From Vibrio metoecus (GTDB taxonomy: Bacteria > Pseudomonadota > Gammaproteobacteria > Enterobacterales > Vibrionaceae), in contig NZ_JJMN01000074.1 of NCBI RefSeq assembly GCF_000696385.1, positions 1 to 64,000 on the forward strand: a stretch of DNA of 64,000 bases, written 5' to 3'. Shown here piece after piece: positions 29,636 to 38,657 of this stretch; positions within the stretch are counted from its first letter, which is position 1; each line of letters begins with the position of its first letter. The notes under the pieces were generated by a model, which saw only the letters and a program-made list of their open reading frames with translations, searched no databases and had not been told where the DNA came from. Position numbers and translations under genes: made by a program.

Positions 29636-32600
29636 TTATAGCAAGTGTAACAGAGCCTGCAACGGATGCTTAGGTTTGATTTGCTCAAACCGTTTCACTT
29701 GGCTACGACACGAGTAACCGGTGACCAAACAGCGCTCTTTCGGTAGCGACGCTAATGCGGGTTGCCAACTCAAATCGTAGATATCCCGAGACATCGCCAA
29801 TTTATCCACCTCATGACCAAAGGTACCCGCCATACCACAGCACCCTACCGCCACCGCATTGAGCTGCGTACCAAAGTGGCTGAAGATTTCCACCCACTCT
29901 TTTTCCGCATTCGGCAGCTTAGTTTTTTCCGTACAGTGCGCCAATAAGTACCAAGGCTGGGCATCGGTTGCTTGAGGCGTAAACTGCGACAGGCGTGGTT
30001 TGAGCCATTCATGAACCGTCAGAACCGAAAACTCGCCGCGCTCTTTGCCTAATATTTCAACATACTCATCGCGATAGCAAAGCACCAAAGCCGGATCCAC
30101 ACCCACGAGCGGAATATTGAGATCCGCCACTTGAGTCAGAAATGCGGCGGTATTCGCTGCCGTCGAACGAAATTGGCGTAAAAAGCCTTTAATGTGCTGC
30201 GCTTTGCCATTGGGTTTAAACGGCAGCAATACTGGTTTTTTGCCTAACTTAAGCAGCAAGGAGACAAAATCTTCAACCACATCCGCATCGTAATAACTGG
30301 TAAACGGATCTTGGACGATCAACACATGTTGCTCGCGCTCTTCTTGTGATAACCCCGCCAAACGCTGCATATCAAACAACACGACCGGATGACGGCGCAA
30401 ACGCTGGGCGAGTGTCGGTACCGACAAGAGTGGTGCATCGACATAGCCCACCGTTTTAGCGGTTAATTTTTGCACCGAAGATTGTGCTAACACGCTATTT
30501 ACCAGTTGCGGAGCCTTCGCCATCACAGGCAATAGGGTTTCGATATTCGCGACTAAATAATCTTTGACTGGGCGCGGATAACGGCTGTGATAGATATTCA
30601 GAAAACGCGAACGGAAACTGGGCACATCCACCTTAATCGGACACTGGCTTGCACAGGCCTTACAGGCTAAGCAACCATTCATCGCCTCGTACACTTCATG
30701 CGAAAAGTCGTACTCTTTATCTTTGCTAAAAGCATGACGAACTCGATCCAGCATAGATTTAATTGTTGGCGAGGATTCGAGCGTGGCTTTTTCAAGATCG
30801 AGAATATCAATGCCTTGCTCTGTCAGTTGGCGTAACCATTCCCGCACTAATCCTGCGCGCCCTTTCGGCGAGTGGCGGCGATCCGCCGTCACCTTCATTG
30901 ACGGACACATCGGGGAGCTAGTTTCGTAGTTAAAGCACAAACCGTTACCGTTACACTCCATCGCTTGCTTAAAGCTATCGCGCACTTTGACGTCGATTTG
31001 GCGATCGTAAAAACCGCGTTTAGTATCCGATACTTTGACTAACTCAAACGGCGTATCAAGCGGAGTACAAATCTTGCCCGGATTCATCTTATTGTGCGGG
31101 TCAAACGCCGCTTTCACACGACGCAGTTCAGTGAACAACTCCTCACCAAAAAATTCTGGGCCGTATTCCGAACGATAGCCTTTGCCATGCTCACCCCACA
31201 TCAAACCGCCATATTTAGCGACGAGCTTAACCACTTGATCGGAAATTTCACGCATCAACAGTTCTTGCTTGGGATCGCACAAATCAAGCGCAGGACGCAC
31301 ATGCAATACGCCCGCATCCACATGCCCAAACATGCCATAAGCCAGATTTTTTGAATCAAGCAGCGCGCGAAATTCAACGATAAAATCGGCTAAGTTCTCT
31401 GGCGGCACACAGGTATCTTCGGTAAAGGCGACGGGTTTAGCTCGGCCTTTGGCTGCGCCGAGCAAGCCCACCGCTTTTTTACGCATATTGTAAATTCGGT
31501 TGATGCTCGCTAAATCACTGCAGACTTGGTAGCCAATAATTCCCGCTTGTTGGTTGGCCATCATTTCATCAAGGCGCGCGGTTAATTGTGCAACTTGCTG
31601 ATTAATCTGCGCGCTGTCTTGGCCAGCGTATTCGACCATATTGATGCCTTGCATCTCTTTGCCCGGCACATCGGCCAGCAAGTCTTTTACGCTGTGCCAA
31701 ATAATGTCTTCTTTGGCGAGATTCAGAACTTTCGAGTCAACGGTTTCTACCGAGAGCGCTTTCGCTTCAACCATCAACGGCGCATTACGCAGTGCAGAAT
31801 CAAAGCTGTCGTATTTCACATTCACCAAGGTGCGAGCTTTGGGGATTGGCGTTAAATTGAGTTTAGCTTCGGTGATAAATGCCAGTGAACCTTCTGCGCC
31901 ACATAATACCCGTGTGATATCAAAGCGATCTTCCGCTTCATTCAAAGCATTTTTTAAATCGTAGCCAGTGAGAAAACGGTTAAGCGGCGGGAATTTCGCG
32001 ACAATTTGCTCACGCTTGGTGCGGCAAACCTGTTCAGTCACCTGCATCGCTTGCGCAGCAAACGTATTGGGAGCAGGCAAACCTTGCGAAAGATCGGTTT
32101 CCAGCAGAGACCCATCGGCGAATACTGCTTGCAAAGACAACACATGATCTGATGTTTTGCCATACTGTAGCGAACCTTGCCCTGAAGCATCGGTATTGAC
32201 CATTCCACCAAGCGTCGCGCGATTACTGGTCGAAAGATCAGGAGAGAAGAAAAAACCGTGTGGACGAACTGCATCATTGAGTTGATCTTTAATCACCCCT
32301 GCCTGCACTCGTACCCATCCCTCTTGCGGATTAATTTCTAGGATACGGTTCATATGCCGTGAGAGATCAACCACCACCCCTTTAGTCAGCGATTGGCCAT
32401 TGGTCCCCGTACCGCCCCCGCGAGGTGAAAAAGTCACTCTCTCAAATTCTGGTTTTGAACTAATCTTTCCTATAAGTACTACATCTTCGGTAGATTTAGG
32501 ATGCACAACAGCTTGAGGAAGTTGCTGATAAACGCTGTTATCCGTCGCAACGGCAAGGCGGCTGGAATATTGGGTTTCAATATCGCCGGTAAATCCTGCG

Positions 32601-32701
32601 CTTTTTAACTCATGTAAAAAGGTTAAAACCACCGGATCAACGTCAGATTGATGATGAAGTCTTGGTAACATTTGCTTCCTGCCCCTACTACGCTGATCCA
32701 A
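29636..32701 (-). CDS. ydiJ: YdiJ family FAD/Fe-S dehydrogenase (D-2-hydroxyglutarate dehydrogenase type)
   Basis: 1021-aa flavoprotein, same length class as E. coli YdiJ (1018). It combines a GlcD-like FAD half and a GlpC-like Fe-S half in one chain. Residues about 50-270 form the PCMH FAD domain (SPRGGGTGTNGQSL); 280-560 the FAD-linked C-terminal domain with HVDAGVLHVRP and WGEHGKGYRSE. A Cys-rich region includes CNGNGLCFNY and SPMCPS (near 590), then CLACKACASQCPIKVD (near 672). The tail has a CCG-type motif GCCGMAGTFG (near 955). Family members oxidise D-2-hydroxy acids, with D-2-hydroxyglutarate the reported substrate. Single gene, divergent from the DUF3334 gene. Confidence 0.92.
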   Translation of the reverse strand: MDQRSRGRKQMLPRLHHQSDVDPVVLTFLHELKSAGFTGDIETQYSSRLAVATDNSVYQQLPQAVVHPKSTEDVVLIGKISSKPEFERVTFSPRGGGTGTNGQSLTKGVVVDLSRHMNRILEINPQEGWVRVQAGVIKDQLNDAVRPHGFFFSPDLSTSNRATLGGMVNTDASGQGSLQYGKTSDHVLSLQAVFADGSLLETDLSQGLPAPNTFAAQAMQVTEQVCRTKREQIVAKFPPLNRFLTGYDLKNALNEAEDRFDITRVLCGAEGSLAFITEAKLNLTPIPKARTLVNVKYDSFDSALRNAPLMVEAKALSVETVDSKVLNLAKEDIIWHSVKDLLADVPGKEMQGINMVEYAGQDSAQINQQVAQLTARLDEMMANQQAGIIGYQVCSDLASINRIYNMRKKAVGLLGAAKGRAKPVAFTEDTCVPPENLADFIVEFRALLDSKNLAYGMFGHVDAGVLHVRPALDLCDPKQELLMREISDQVVKLVAKYGGLMWGEHGKGYRSEYGPEFFGEELFTELRRVKAAFDPHNKMNPGKICTPLDTPFELVKVSDTKRGFYDRQIDVKVRDSFKQAMECNGNGLCFNYETSSPMCPSMKVTADRRHSPKGRAGLVREWLRQLTEQGIDILDLEKATLESSPTIKSMLDRVRHAFSKDKEYDFSHEVYEAMNGCLACKACASQCPIKVDVPSFRSRFLNIYHSRYPRPVKDYLVANIETLLPVMAKAPQLVNSVLAQSSVQKLTAKTVGYVDAPLLSVPTLAQRLRRHPVVLFDMQRLAGLSQEEREQHVLIVQDPFTSYYDADVVEDFVSLLLKLGKKPVLLPFKPNGKAQHIKGFLRQFRSTAANTAAFLTQVADLNIPLVGVDPALVLCYRDEYVEILGKERGEFSVLTVHEWLKPRLSQFTPQATDAQPWYLLAHCTEKTKLPNAEKEWVEIFSHFGTQLNAVAVGCCGMAGTFGHEVDKLAMSRDIYDLSWQPALASLPKERCLVTGYSCRSQVKRFEQIKPKHPLQALLHLL

Positions 32702-32886
32702 TCAGCTTTGGGTTAATGTTGGATTTTAAAGAGTAATCTTTGAATTCGGTCACTTTACAACATTTAAAATGGTGATCAAATCAGAATCTGAGTGCCAGAA
32801 TGCGGTGAAACAGAATTTTTTCAACTTGATTTCTTGCTGACCTATTCTGTTATACGACTTAATTAAGAACTGTATGGAAAAAAACG

Positions 32887-33571
32887 ATGAAAAAAAATCA
32901 AATAGTAACAACGGAAGATATTCTACTCATGCTGTGCCAATCGGTTTCTACGGTTCTCACTTCCGCTACTAACTCACCAATCAACTATTCCGCCATGGTG
33001 CAGAAGATCAACAAAACCTACGTTAAAACCCGATTTTGGTTGTTTTGTTCTCTTCGATGGGGGCTTTACTGGTTTAGTGGTCATTAACTTCACCGCTAAA
33101 GCAGCGCTTGAAGTCTATACCAACTATATGCGTAACATGGGCATGCCTGACGATGAGCTCGCGGTGCTGCACACTTCTGATGAAGTTGGTGATGTATTGG
33201 GCGAGTTGATGAACCAACTGGTGGGTGATTTTACCAATAAGGTGCGCAAAGAACTGCAAACCAACATCACTCAAAACCAACCTAAAATGCTGTCACTCAA
33301 TAAGCAGGTTCTGCTCTCCGTCGATACTAACCTAGACCGCCCTCAAGCACGCCGAGTGACTTTCTCTACCGCGAATAACAACATTTTCTACCTCGAACTG
33401 GCAATGGATAAAACTGAGTTTATCCAGTTAGAAGATTTTGATGTGCGCGAAGATGAAAGCCCAGATGATATTCTTGAAGCCACGCAGCAGCAGAAAAAAT
33501 CTCAATCAATTGCTACCCAATCTGTACAAGATGATGCCGCTGCAGATTTGCTTGACCAACTTGGCATCTAA
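32887..33571 (+). CDS. DUF3334 family protein, one frameshift in this sequence
   Basis: Vibrio protein of unknown function matching DUF3334. Two frames join if one C of the CCC at 33029-33031 is dropped: VKTDFGCFVLFDGGFTGLVVINF replaces the broken text (shown here as DFGCFVLFDGG joined to FTGLVVINF). The repaired protein is about 227 aa. The middle (KAALEVYTNYMRNMG, then DEVGDVLGELMNQLVG) and FDGGF/VVINF recall the CheC/CheX fold of chemotaxis-related phosphatases; that likeness is my inference. Tail is acidic and Gln-rich. AAAAACG precedes the ATG. Confidence 0.8.
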
Positions 33572-33592
33572 CTCTTCCTAAAGACTCAATTG

Positions 33593-33626
33593 AGAGGTCG
33601 TTACTGTTGTGGCGACCTCTTCCCTT
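33593..33626 (+). terminator. Terminator after the DUF3334 gene
   Basis: Stem AGAGGTCG (33593-33600) and CGACCTCT (33613-33620) followed by TCCCTTTT. Moderate U tract. Confidence 0.6.
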
Positions 33627-33696
33627 TTCCTTCTCAGGCAAAAAGGCTAGAATGTCGGACTTTTCTTAAGTCGTACCGAATCTGCTTTACTTGCCA

Positions 33697-34380
33697 ATGG
33701 ATAAACAAAAAGCCCTTAAAAAAATCGCGAAATGCCTTGAGCTAGGTAATTCAGCTAACGTCAATGAAGCCGCCAATGCGATCAAAATGGCGCACAATTT
33801 GATGCTGAAATATGGTCTCGATAAGGATGACATTGAGTTCATCAAAATGGGAAAAACCCAATCGACCCATCTCCTCCCAGCCGCGATTTCCTCTGGTATT
33901 TTGCGGGTGATTCGTGGCATCAATACTCGATTTGGTGTGGAAGCGGTACTGATCAACCATAAAGGGCTCAAGCGAGTTGAATTTATTGGTGAAGCCGATC
34001 GCGCCATCTTTGCGGCATTCGCGTTTGACATCATCTATCGTGAGATGAATGAGCAAACAGGCCAATTTCGTAACAGTTTTGCTGGCACGGGGACTTCATC
34101 GCTAGAAGTCACTCGTCGCGTAAATTCCTTTGTTTCCGGTTGGATTGAAGGAGCTTTAGAGAAACTCCCCATCATCACCCCAGATGAAGACTCTATGAAT
34201 AAAATCAATAACTACATTGATAAAGAGTTTGAAAATATCGACCGTGAAACGTTTAAGCAGCAATTAAGGGAAGCGATGAAGAATTTGACCGAAGATTATG
34301 AAATCGGTCTTAAGAAAGGGCGGCGTGTTTCAGTGAATCGTCCTATTCATGGTGCGCAAGCACCGAAACTTCTCAAGTAG
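33697..34380 (+). CDS. DUF2786 domain protein
   Basis: 227-aa protein. The N-terminal 40 residues (KALKKIAKCLELG, then EAANAIKMAHNLMLKYGL) match the DUF2786 helical domain, which is found in many phage and bacterial proteins of unknown role. The remainder is mostly helical with a basic C terminus (KKGRRVSVN). I choose ATG 33697; the frame also offers a TTG two codons earlier. It stands alone between a terminator and the OmpA-like gene. No sign of a surrounding prophage. Confidence 0.75.
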   Translation: MDKQKALKKIAKCLELGNSANVNEAANAIKMAHNLMLKYGLDKDDIEFIKMGKTQSTHLLPAAISSGILRVIRGINTRFGVEAVLINHKGLKRVEFIGEADRAIFAAFAFDIIYREMNEQTGQFRNSFAGTGTSSLEVTRRVNSFVSGWIEGALEKLPIITPDEDSMNKINNYIDKEFENIDRETFKQQLREAMKNLTEDYEIGLKKGRRVSVNRPIHGAQAPKLLK

Positions 34381-34482
34381 CCATTTGTAAGAGATTGGTA
34401 AAAAGCGCAATCCGCAGATTGACGTTGAACACGAATTCTCGTTTATTGCGCGGAAAATCATTCAATAAACGGAGAGAATGTG

Positions 34483-35151
34483 TTGAATAAAACAACTTTG
34501 TTGTTAGCCGCAGTGATGGCGTTGTCTGGGTGCCAAGCAACCCAACGCCAGAATGCGACAACAGGCGAAACAGAAACAAACTCGGCCACTAAAGGAGCCT
34601 TACTCGGTGCCTTAGCCGGTGCAGCCGTAGGTTTAGCCACAGGAGATGATGCCAAAGAGCGCCGTAAACATGCATTAATTGGTGCGGCTGGCGGTGCGGC
34701 AGTGGGTGGCGGAATTGGTTATTACTTTGACCAGCAAGAGGCGGAACTGCGTAAAGCACTGCTCGATTCTGGGGTACAAGTGGTACGTGTCGGTGAAAAT
34801 CAACTGTTATTGCGTATGGAAAATGGCATTGGTTTTACTAGCAGCTCCTATCAACTTGATAGCTATATTCATAAAACCTTGCGTGGCGTGGCACGTATTC
34901 TAGTGGAATATCCTGATACGAGCTTGGTGATAGAAGGCCATACTGACAGCACAGGCAGTGATACCACCAACCAAGTGCTTTCTGAAAAGCGGGCAGAATC
35001 GGTACGAGCATTCTTGCTTGCACAGGGAGTCGCTGCGGGTCGAGCAATTGCTCGTGGTAATGGTGAACGTTTCCCTCTATGCTCAAATAGCACCGCAGAA
35101 GGACGCGCTTGTAACCGCCGTGTCGAAATTCAAATTCTGCCACTAAAATAG
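34483..35151 (+). CDS. OmpA-family lipoprotein with glycine zipper (YiaD-like)
   Basis: Lipoprotein with signal sequence and lipobox LSGC near residues 14-17; Gln after the Cys predicts outer-membrane sorting. A Gly/Ala-rich segment (about 37-80: GALLGALAGAAVGLATG and GGAAVGGGIGYYF) forms a glycine-zipper hairpin. Residues about 105-222 are an OmpA-like peptidoglycan-binding domain with EGHTDSTGSD, LSEKRAESVRAFL and NRRVEI. It should tie the outer membrane to the cell wall. The start is TTG at 34483 (or the GTG one codon earlier); GGAGAG lies upstream. Confidence 0.88.
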   Translation: MNKTTLLLAAVMALSGCQATQRQNATTGETETNSATKGALLGALAGAAVGLATGDDAKERRKHALIGAAGGAAVGGGIGYYFDQQEAELRKALLDSGVQVVRVGENQLLLRMENGIGFTSSSYQLDSYIHKTLRGVARILVEYPDTSLVIEGHTDSTGSDTTNQVLSEKRAESVRAFLLAQGVAAGRAIARGNGERFPLCSNSTAEGRACNRRVEIQILPLK

Positions 35152-35215
35152 TGTAAAGAGCTAAACGACTTGAAGTTGCAGCCCATACTGCCATCGATTC
35201 AAGTTGAAAAATGAT

Positions 35216-35241
35216 AGCCCGGTGCCTACTGGGCTTTTTTC
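35216..35241 (+). terminator. Terminator after the OmpA-like gene
   Basis: Stem AGCCCGGT (35216-35223) and ACTGGGCT (35228-35235), one G-T pair, loop GCCT, followed by T6. Confidence 0.8.
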
Positions 35242-35262
35242 ATATTTAGGGAAAGAAAAACC

Positions 35263-36276
35263 ATGCGTTTGCGTTGTTTATGGCTGTTTTTGCTGTTTTC
35301 ATTTCCACTCGCGGCCGCCGATGATCTGACCGAGCTGATGAAGCTCGCCAAGCAGAATGATCCGCAAGCCCAGTATCAGCTTGCAATAGCGTACCAAGCG
35401 GGGAGTTCGACACCACAAAATCTCAACGACGCATTTTACTGGTTTTTGCAAGCGGCAGAGCAAAATTACCCCGCCGCCATGGCGCAAGTTGCAGGCGCTT
35501 ATATGACTGGGCAAGGGGTAAATAAAGATGCTCAGCAGACTCAATATTGGCTGACCAAACTCGCCCTCAGTGGCAACGTTCGCGCTACAGCGACTTTGGC
35601 TAAGTGGTATGAACAGCACCCCTCGCCCATTCCCGCATTGGATTTAGCCGAACTCTGGTATCGCGTAAATTCGAATCAAGACAGCGAATCCGAGCAGGGG
35701 TATTCACGTTTGCTAGAGCAAAAATTCAATCAACAGCGTGAAAAACAGCTCAGCAGCATCGAATCCTTGGATAAAGTGATTGATCAGGATCTCAGCTCTC
35801 CCCCCACACAACCCATACCAACAACCAATCAAGCGATTACCAGCGATTGGTTATTACCGTTACTCGCAGCCGCGGGACTTCTGCTCGCGATCATTTCTGT
35901 TCGCATGATATGGCGAAAACCTCGCAACTCAGTGATCGCATCCACCAGCATCGATCCAGAAACAAAGCTCAAAGAGCAACAGTTCATTATTAAGAGACAG
36001 AAGCAGCAGCTTGATCAGTTATTTCAAGAATGCAAGCGGCTGCAACAAAACCAAGCCAGTGACCTCAGCGGGCAAAAAGTGGCTATCGCCTTTGCCGTCA
36101 TGGGATTCCATCCAACGCAAACACCCGATGTAAAAGCCATCAAATTACGTTATAAGCAGCTATCGAAAATCTATCATCCCGATCTACATGGGAGTGATGA
36201 GGAAATGAAACGGCTCAACTCAGCGGTAAAAATCGTGATTGATTCGGTTAACAAATCGTTACAAAAGCAAGCATAA
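35263..36276 (+). CDS. Sel1-repeat protein with transmembrane segment and C-terminal J domain
   Basis: 337-aa protein with unusual layout. Signal peptide-like start (1-19). Residues about 30-140 hold Sel1/TPR-like repeats (AQYQLAIAYQAG, AMAQVAGAYMTGQG, ATATLAKWYEQ). A Pro/Thr-rich linker leads to a transmembrane helix (about 196-216), a coiled coil rich in Gln/Lys (about 233-265) and a J domain (about 275-330) with the HPD motif at 305-307. Topology would put the Sel1 repeats in the periplasm and the J domain in the cytoplasm, where HPD could stimulate DnaK. Client and pathway are unknown. Stands alone. Confidence 0.8.
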   Translation: MRLRCLWLFLLFSFPLAAADDLTELMKLAKQNDPQAQYQLAIAYQAGSSTPQNLNDAFYWFLQAAEQNYPAAMAQVAGAYMTGQGVNKDAQQTQYWLTKLALSGNVRATATLAKWYEQHPSPIPALDLAELWYRVNSNQDSESEQGYSRLLEQKFNQQREKQLSSIESLDKVIDQDLSSPPTQPIPTTNQAITSDWLLPLLAAAGLLLAIISVRMIWRKPRNSVIASTSIDPETKLKEQQFIIKRQKQQLDQLFQECKRLQQNQASDLSGQKVAIAFAVMGFHPTQTPDVKAIKLRYKQLSKIYHPDLHGSDEEMKRLNSAVKIVIDSVNKSLQKQA

Positions 36277-36411
36277 ACACAGGGAATTCTTGTTTAACAA
36301 TTGCAAAATCAGTGTTTGCGCAATCGATCTCCTTCTCAACCATAATTACAAATAGTTAACTTTTTTAATTCACTCATGCAATAATCCGCGCGAAATTTAC
36401 GCCTGATTTGG
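36277..36411. other. Intergenic region before the small zinc protein
   Basis: 135 AT-rich bases. No clear promoter could be fixed; TATAAT-like hexamers are absent, though CAATAATCC at about 36380 is a candidate -10. Confidence 0.3.
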
Positions 36412-36426
36412 GTGGGAGAAAAGACA

Positions 36427-36609
36427 ATGTTTAGCGTAGAAGGCATCTGTGATTGGTGTAAACAGCCAAAACTACTGACAAAACATGAATATGTGGATGG
36501 TAAAGCCCATCATTCATGTGAAAACTGCAATGAATTTGCCCGTATGGATGTGCGGCAATTTAATCTAGCTGAGATGGCATTCAGAGAAAAACAACAAGCA
36601 GCTCGATAG
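36427..36609 (+). CDS. Small zinc-ribbon-like protein
   Basis: 60-aa protein with two Cys pairs, CDWC near residues 9-12 and CENC near 32-35, plus HHS before the second pair. This is the spacing of a one-zinc ribbon. Start ATG 36427 follows GGGAG at eight bases; the frame's GTG at 36412 overlaps that binding site. Function not recognised. It is followed by an exceptionally long terminator. Confidence 0.75.
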   Translation: MFSVEGICDWCKQPKLLTKHEYVDGKAHHSCENCNEFARMDVRQFNLAEMAFREKQQAAR

Positions 36610-36621
36610 ATAGCATCCTCT

Positions 36622-36659
36622 TCAATAGAAAAAGCGCCTTAAGGCGCTTTTTCTATTGA
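36622..36659. terminator. Perfect 38-bp palindromic terminator
   Basis: Two 19-base arms with no loop bases between them: TCAATAGAAAAAGCGCCTT (36622-36640) and its exact complement (36641-36659). A5 and T5 tracts flank the GC core AGCGCCTTAAGGCGCT, so it can stop transcription from either side. Confidence 0.85.
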
Positions 36660-36863
36660 TAGTCATCTAAGCCCTATTCGCACTTCACTGACTCCACGTG
36701 CTACCGCTCACAAAACACGCAACCCATCAAAATTATCACCACTCGTCGCACAAATCCCAACCAATTGAAAAATAATAATTTAACTTAAAAACCCAGATAA
36801 GAATCGGCTTCGCTGTACTTTTTTCATCCAAAAATAGGTTGCAAAAACAGCCAACCGATAATA
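36660..36863. other. Intergenic region upstream of sulA
   Basis: About 200 bases between the palindromic terminator and the LexA box. I see no reading frame or further structure. Confidence 0.4.
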
Positions 36864-36879
36864 CTGTATTTACATACAG
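36864..36879. promoter_or_regulatory. LexA (SOS) box
   Basis: CTGTATTTACATACAG fits CTG-N10-CAG exactly and resembles the CTGTATATNNATNCAG consensus. It lies 21 bases upstream of the sulA ATG. Confidence 0.9.
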
Positions 36880-36900
36880 CATGTATGGAGAAACAGTATT

Positions 36901-37302
36901 ATGTTACACACTGAATTCAAACATTTTGGGCTATACCCATCACATACGCGAAATACACAACGTTCAGCGAACGAATTAACGGGTGACGCAAACGTAATGC
37001 AGCGTCTCGCCTGTTTATCGGAGCGCGCACAATGGATTCTCTATACAGCTCAATGCCAACGTCCAAATATTCAATTACTCCATGCACATCAGATCGATAG
37101 TGGCAAAGTGATCCATCTCAAGCCCTCCAAGGTTTGTTCAGAAGCGGAGATCATTGCCAAAGCCATCGCTTGCCGCACAGCCAGCGCTATTGTGGCCAGC
37201 AGTGCGATTGATCTGATGACTCAACAACAGCTAAAACACTATGCTCAACAACATCATTGCGAACTGTTTTTCATCAAACAGGTACCCTATTCTTTACACT
37301 AA
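36901..37302 (+). CDS. sulA: SulA-like SOS cell division inhibitor
   Basis: 133-aa protein. The central part (SERAQWILYTAQ near 41-52, LHAHQIDSGKVIHL near 60-73, EAEIIAKAIACRTASAIVASS near 82-101) follows the SulA pattern known from E. coli: the QLWLTP-type strand, the K-V-hydrophobic segment and the MVRAL.TGNYS.V helix. SulA binds FtsZ and blocks polymerisation during DNA damage. The LexA box just upstream supports this strongly. Overall identity to enterobacterial SulA is modest, so the name rests on motif pattern plus regulation. GGAGAAA precedes the ATG. Confidence 0.82.
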   Translation: MLHTEFKHFGLYPSHTRNTQRSANELTGDANVMQRLACLSERAQWILYTAQCQRPNIQLLHAHQIDSGKVIHLKPSKVCSEAEIIAKAIACRTASAIVASSAIDLMTQQQLKHYAQQHHCELFFIKQVPYSLH

Positions 37303-37331
37303 TCGCACGAGAGTGATCGGAGAATAAATTT

Positions 37332-37347
37332 AAGCAAACGTTTGCTT
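37332..37347. promoter_or_regulatory. PurR operator upstream of purC
   Basis: Perfect 16-base palindrome AAGCAAACGTTTGCTT, matching the PurR consensus ACGCAAACGTTTGCGT except at the outer bases. It lies about 105 bases upstream of purC. Confidence 0.88.
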
Positions 37348-37451
37348 TTTGTCTGGCGGCAGAAATTAGTTCTGGTATCATGCGCTCAACCCGCGATTTT
37401 CTATCGAGTAAAATCGCAAAGTGAAGTTTGAATTCAGATAGGAATGTCTCA

Positions 37452-38558
37452 ATGAGCCTTGCAGATCAAGTCCTTGCCGTCAATGACGACCTCCCCATTC
37501 GTACTCATCAGCCTGTGCACAGCGGCAAAGTTCGTTCAGTGTATTGGTTGACAGAGCAAGACAGCCGACGCCTCATCAAAGAAAAAGGCTATCCCGTCGC
37601 CGAAGATGCGCCATTGGCTATCATGGTGATCAGTGACCGCATTTCAGCATTTGACTGTATTTGGCATGCTGAAGGCAATGTCCGAGGTGTACCTGGTAAA
37701 GGCGCAGCATTGAATGCGATCTCTAATCACTGGTTCAAGCTGTTCCAACAACAGGGTTTAGCGGATAGCCACATTTTAGATATTCCTCACCCTTTCGTCT
37801 GGATTGTACAAAAAGCTCGCCCAATCAAAATTGAAGCGATTTGTCGTCAATACATCACCGGCTCTATGTGGCGGGCTTATTCAAAGGGTGAGCGAGAGTT
37901 TTGTGGCATCACTTTACCTGAGGGTTTAGAGAAAGATAGTCAACTCCCAGAACTGTTAATGACCCCCTCCACCAAAGGTATTTTGCGTGGTATTCCCGGT
38001 GTGCCAGAAGCCGATGACGTGAATATCTCGCGCCAAGATATTGAAGCCAACTACGCGGCATTTAATTTCAACCACCCACAAGATATTGATCATTACGAAA
38101 CCCTGCTCAAACAAGGTTTTGCCGTGATCAGTGACGCGTTAAAAAGTGTGGGGCAAATATTTGTCGATACCAAATTTGAGTTTGGTTATGTGGCTGATCA
38201 GCAAGGGCAGCAAAAACTGATCTATATGGATGAAGTCGGTACTCCTGATTCATCACGTATTTGGGATGCAGAACAGTATCAACAAGGAAAGATTGTTGAA
38301 AACTCGAAAGAGGGCTTCCGCCAATTTTTACTCAATTACTTTCCTGACCCCGATATTCTGCTTAATAAAGAACGTATGCCAGAGCGTGAAGCACTCGCAC
38401 GTGATAACGCTTTACCATTAGAAGCATTACTTGATATTTCACGCACCTATTTAGGCATTGCGGAAAAAATCACCGGACAGCCAATTCATCTTAGCAATCA
38501 GCCAAAGCAAGAGATCATCGATATTCTAGACCAAGAATACGGGCTCATAGAATGCTGA
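37452..38558 (+). CDS. purC: SAICAR synthetase (phosphoribosylaminoimidazole-succinocarboxamide synthase)
   Basis: Purine synthesis enzyme joining CAIR and aspartate with ATP. The chain is 368 aa, the long form found in vibrios rather than the 237-aa E. coli form. Family motifs: GKVRSVYWL near residues 27-35, [11 protein letters not shown] near 68-78, [12 protein letters not shown] near 138-149, and [10 protein letters not shown] near 237. I choose ATG 37452 ([10 protein letters not shown]); the frame's earlier start at 37428 adds eight residues without a good binding site. A PurR box upstream indicates repression by hypoxanthine or guanine. Single-gene unit with terminator. Confidence 0.95.
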   Translation: MSLADQVLAVNDDLPIRTHQPVHSGKVRSVYWLTEQDSRRLIKEKGYPVAEDAPLAIMVISDRISAFDCIWHAEGNVRGVPGKGAALNAISNHWFKLFQQQGLADSHILDIPHPFVWIVQKARPIKIEAICRQYITGSMWRAYSKGEREFCGITLPEGLEKDSQLPELLMTPSTKGILRGIPGVPEADDVNISRQDIEANYAAFNFNHPQDIDHYETLLKQGFAVISDALKSVGQIFVDTKFEFGYVADQQGQQKLIYMDEVGTPDSSRIWDAEQYQQGKIVENSKEGFRQFLLNYFPDPDILLNKERMPEREALARDNALPLEALLDISRTYLGIAEKITGQPIHLSNQPKQEIIDILDQEYGLIEC

Positions 38559-38591
38559 ACCCATGACACGATATCGTGGATAATTGGAGTG

Positions 38592-38619
38592 AACAAAGGG
38601 GCGATAGCGCCCCTTTGTT
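38592..38619 (+). terminator. purC terminator
   Basis: Stem AACAAAGGGGC (38592-38602) and GCCCCTTTGTT (38609-38619). The downstream side is ATAT rather than a long U tract. Confidence 0.75.
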
Positions 38620-38657
38620 ATATAGTTGATTGAAATTTAATTATTTTTTCAAAAAAA

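Noticed and set aside
33697..34380. DUF2786 gene as a sign of prophage
   Set aside because: The domain is frequent in phages, but no integrase, capsid, terminase or attachment repeats occur nearby.
35168..35204. ACTTGAA/TTCAAGT repeat as a mobile intergenic element
   Set aside because: Only one short 7-base pair of arms is seen and I found no second copy in the window.
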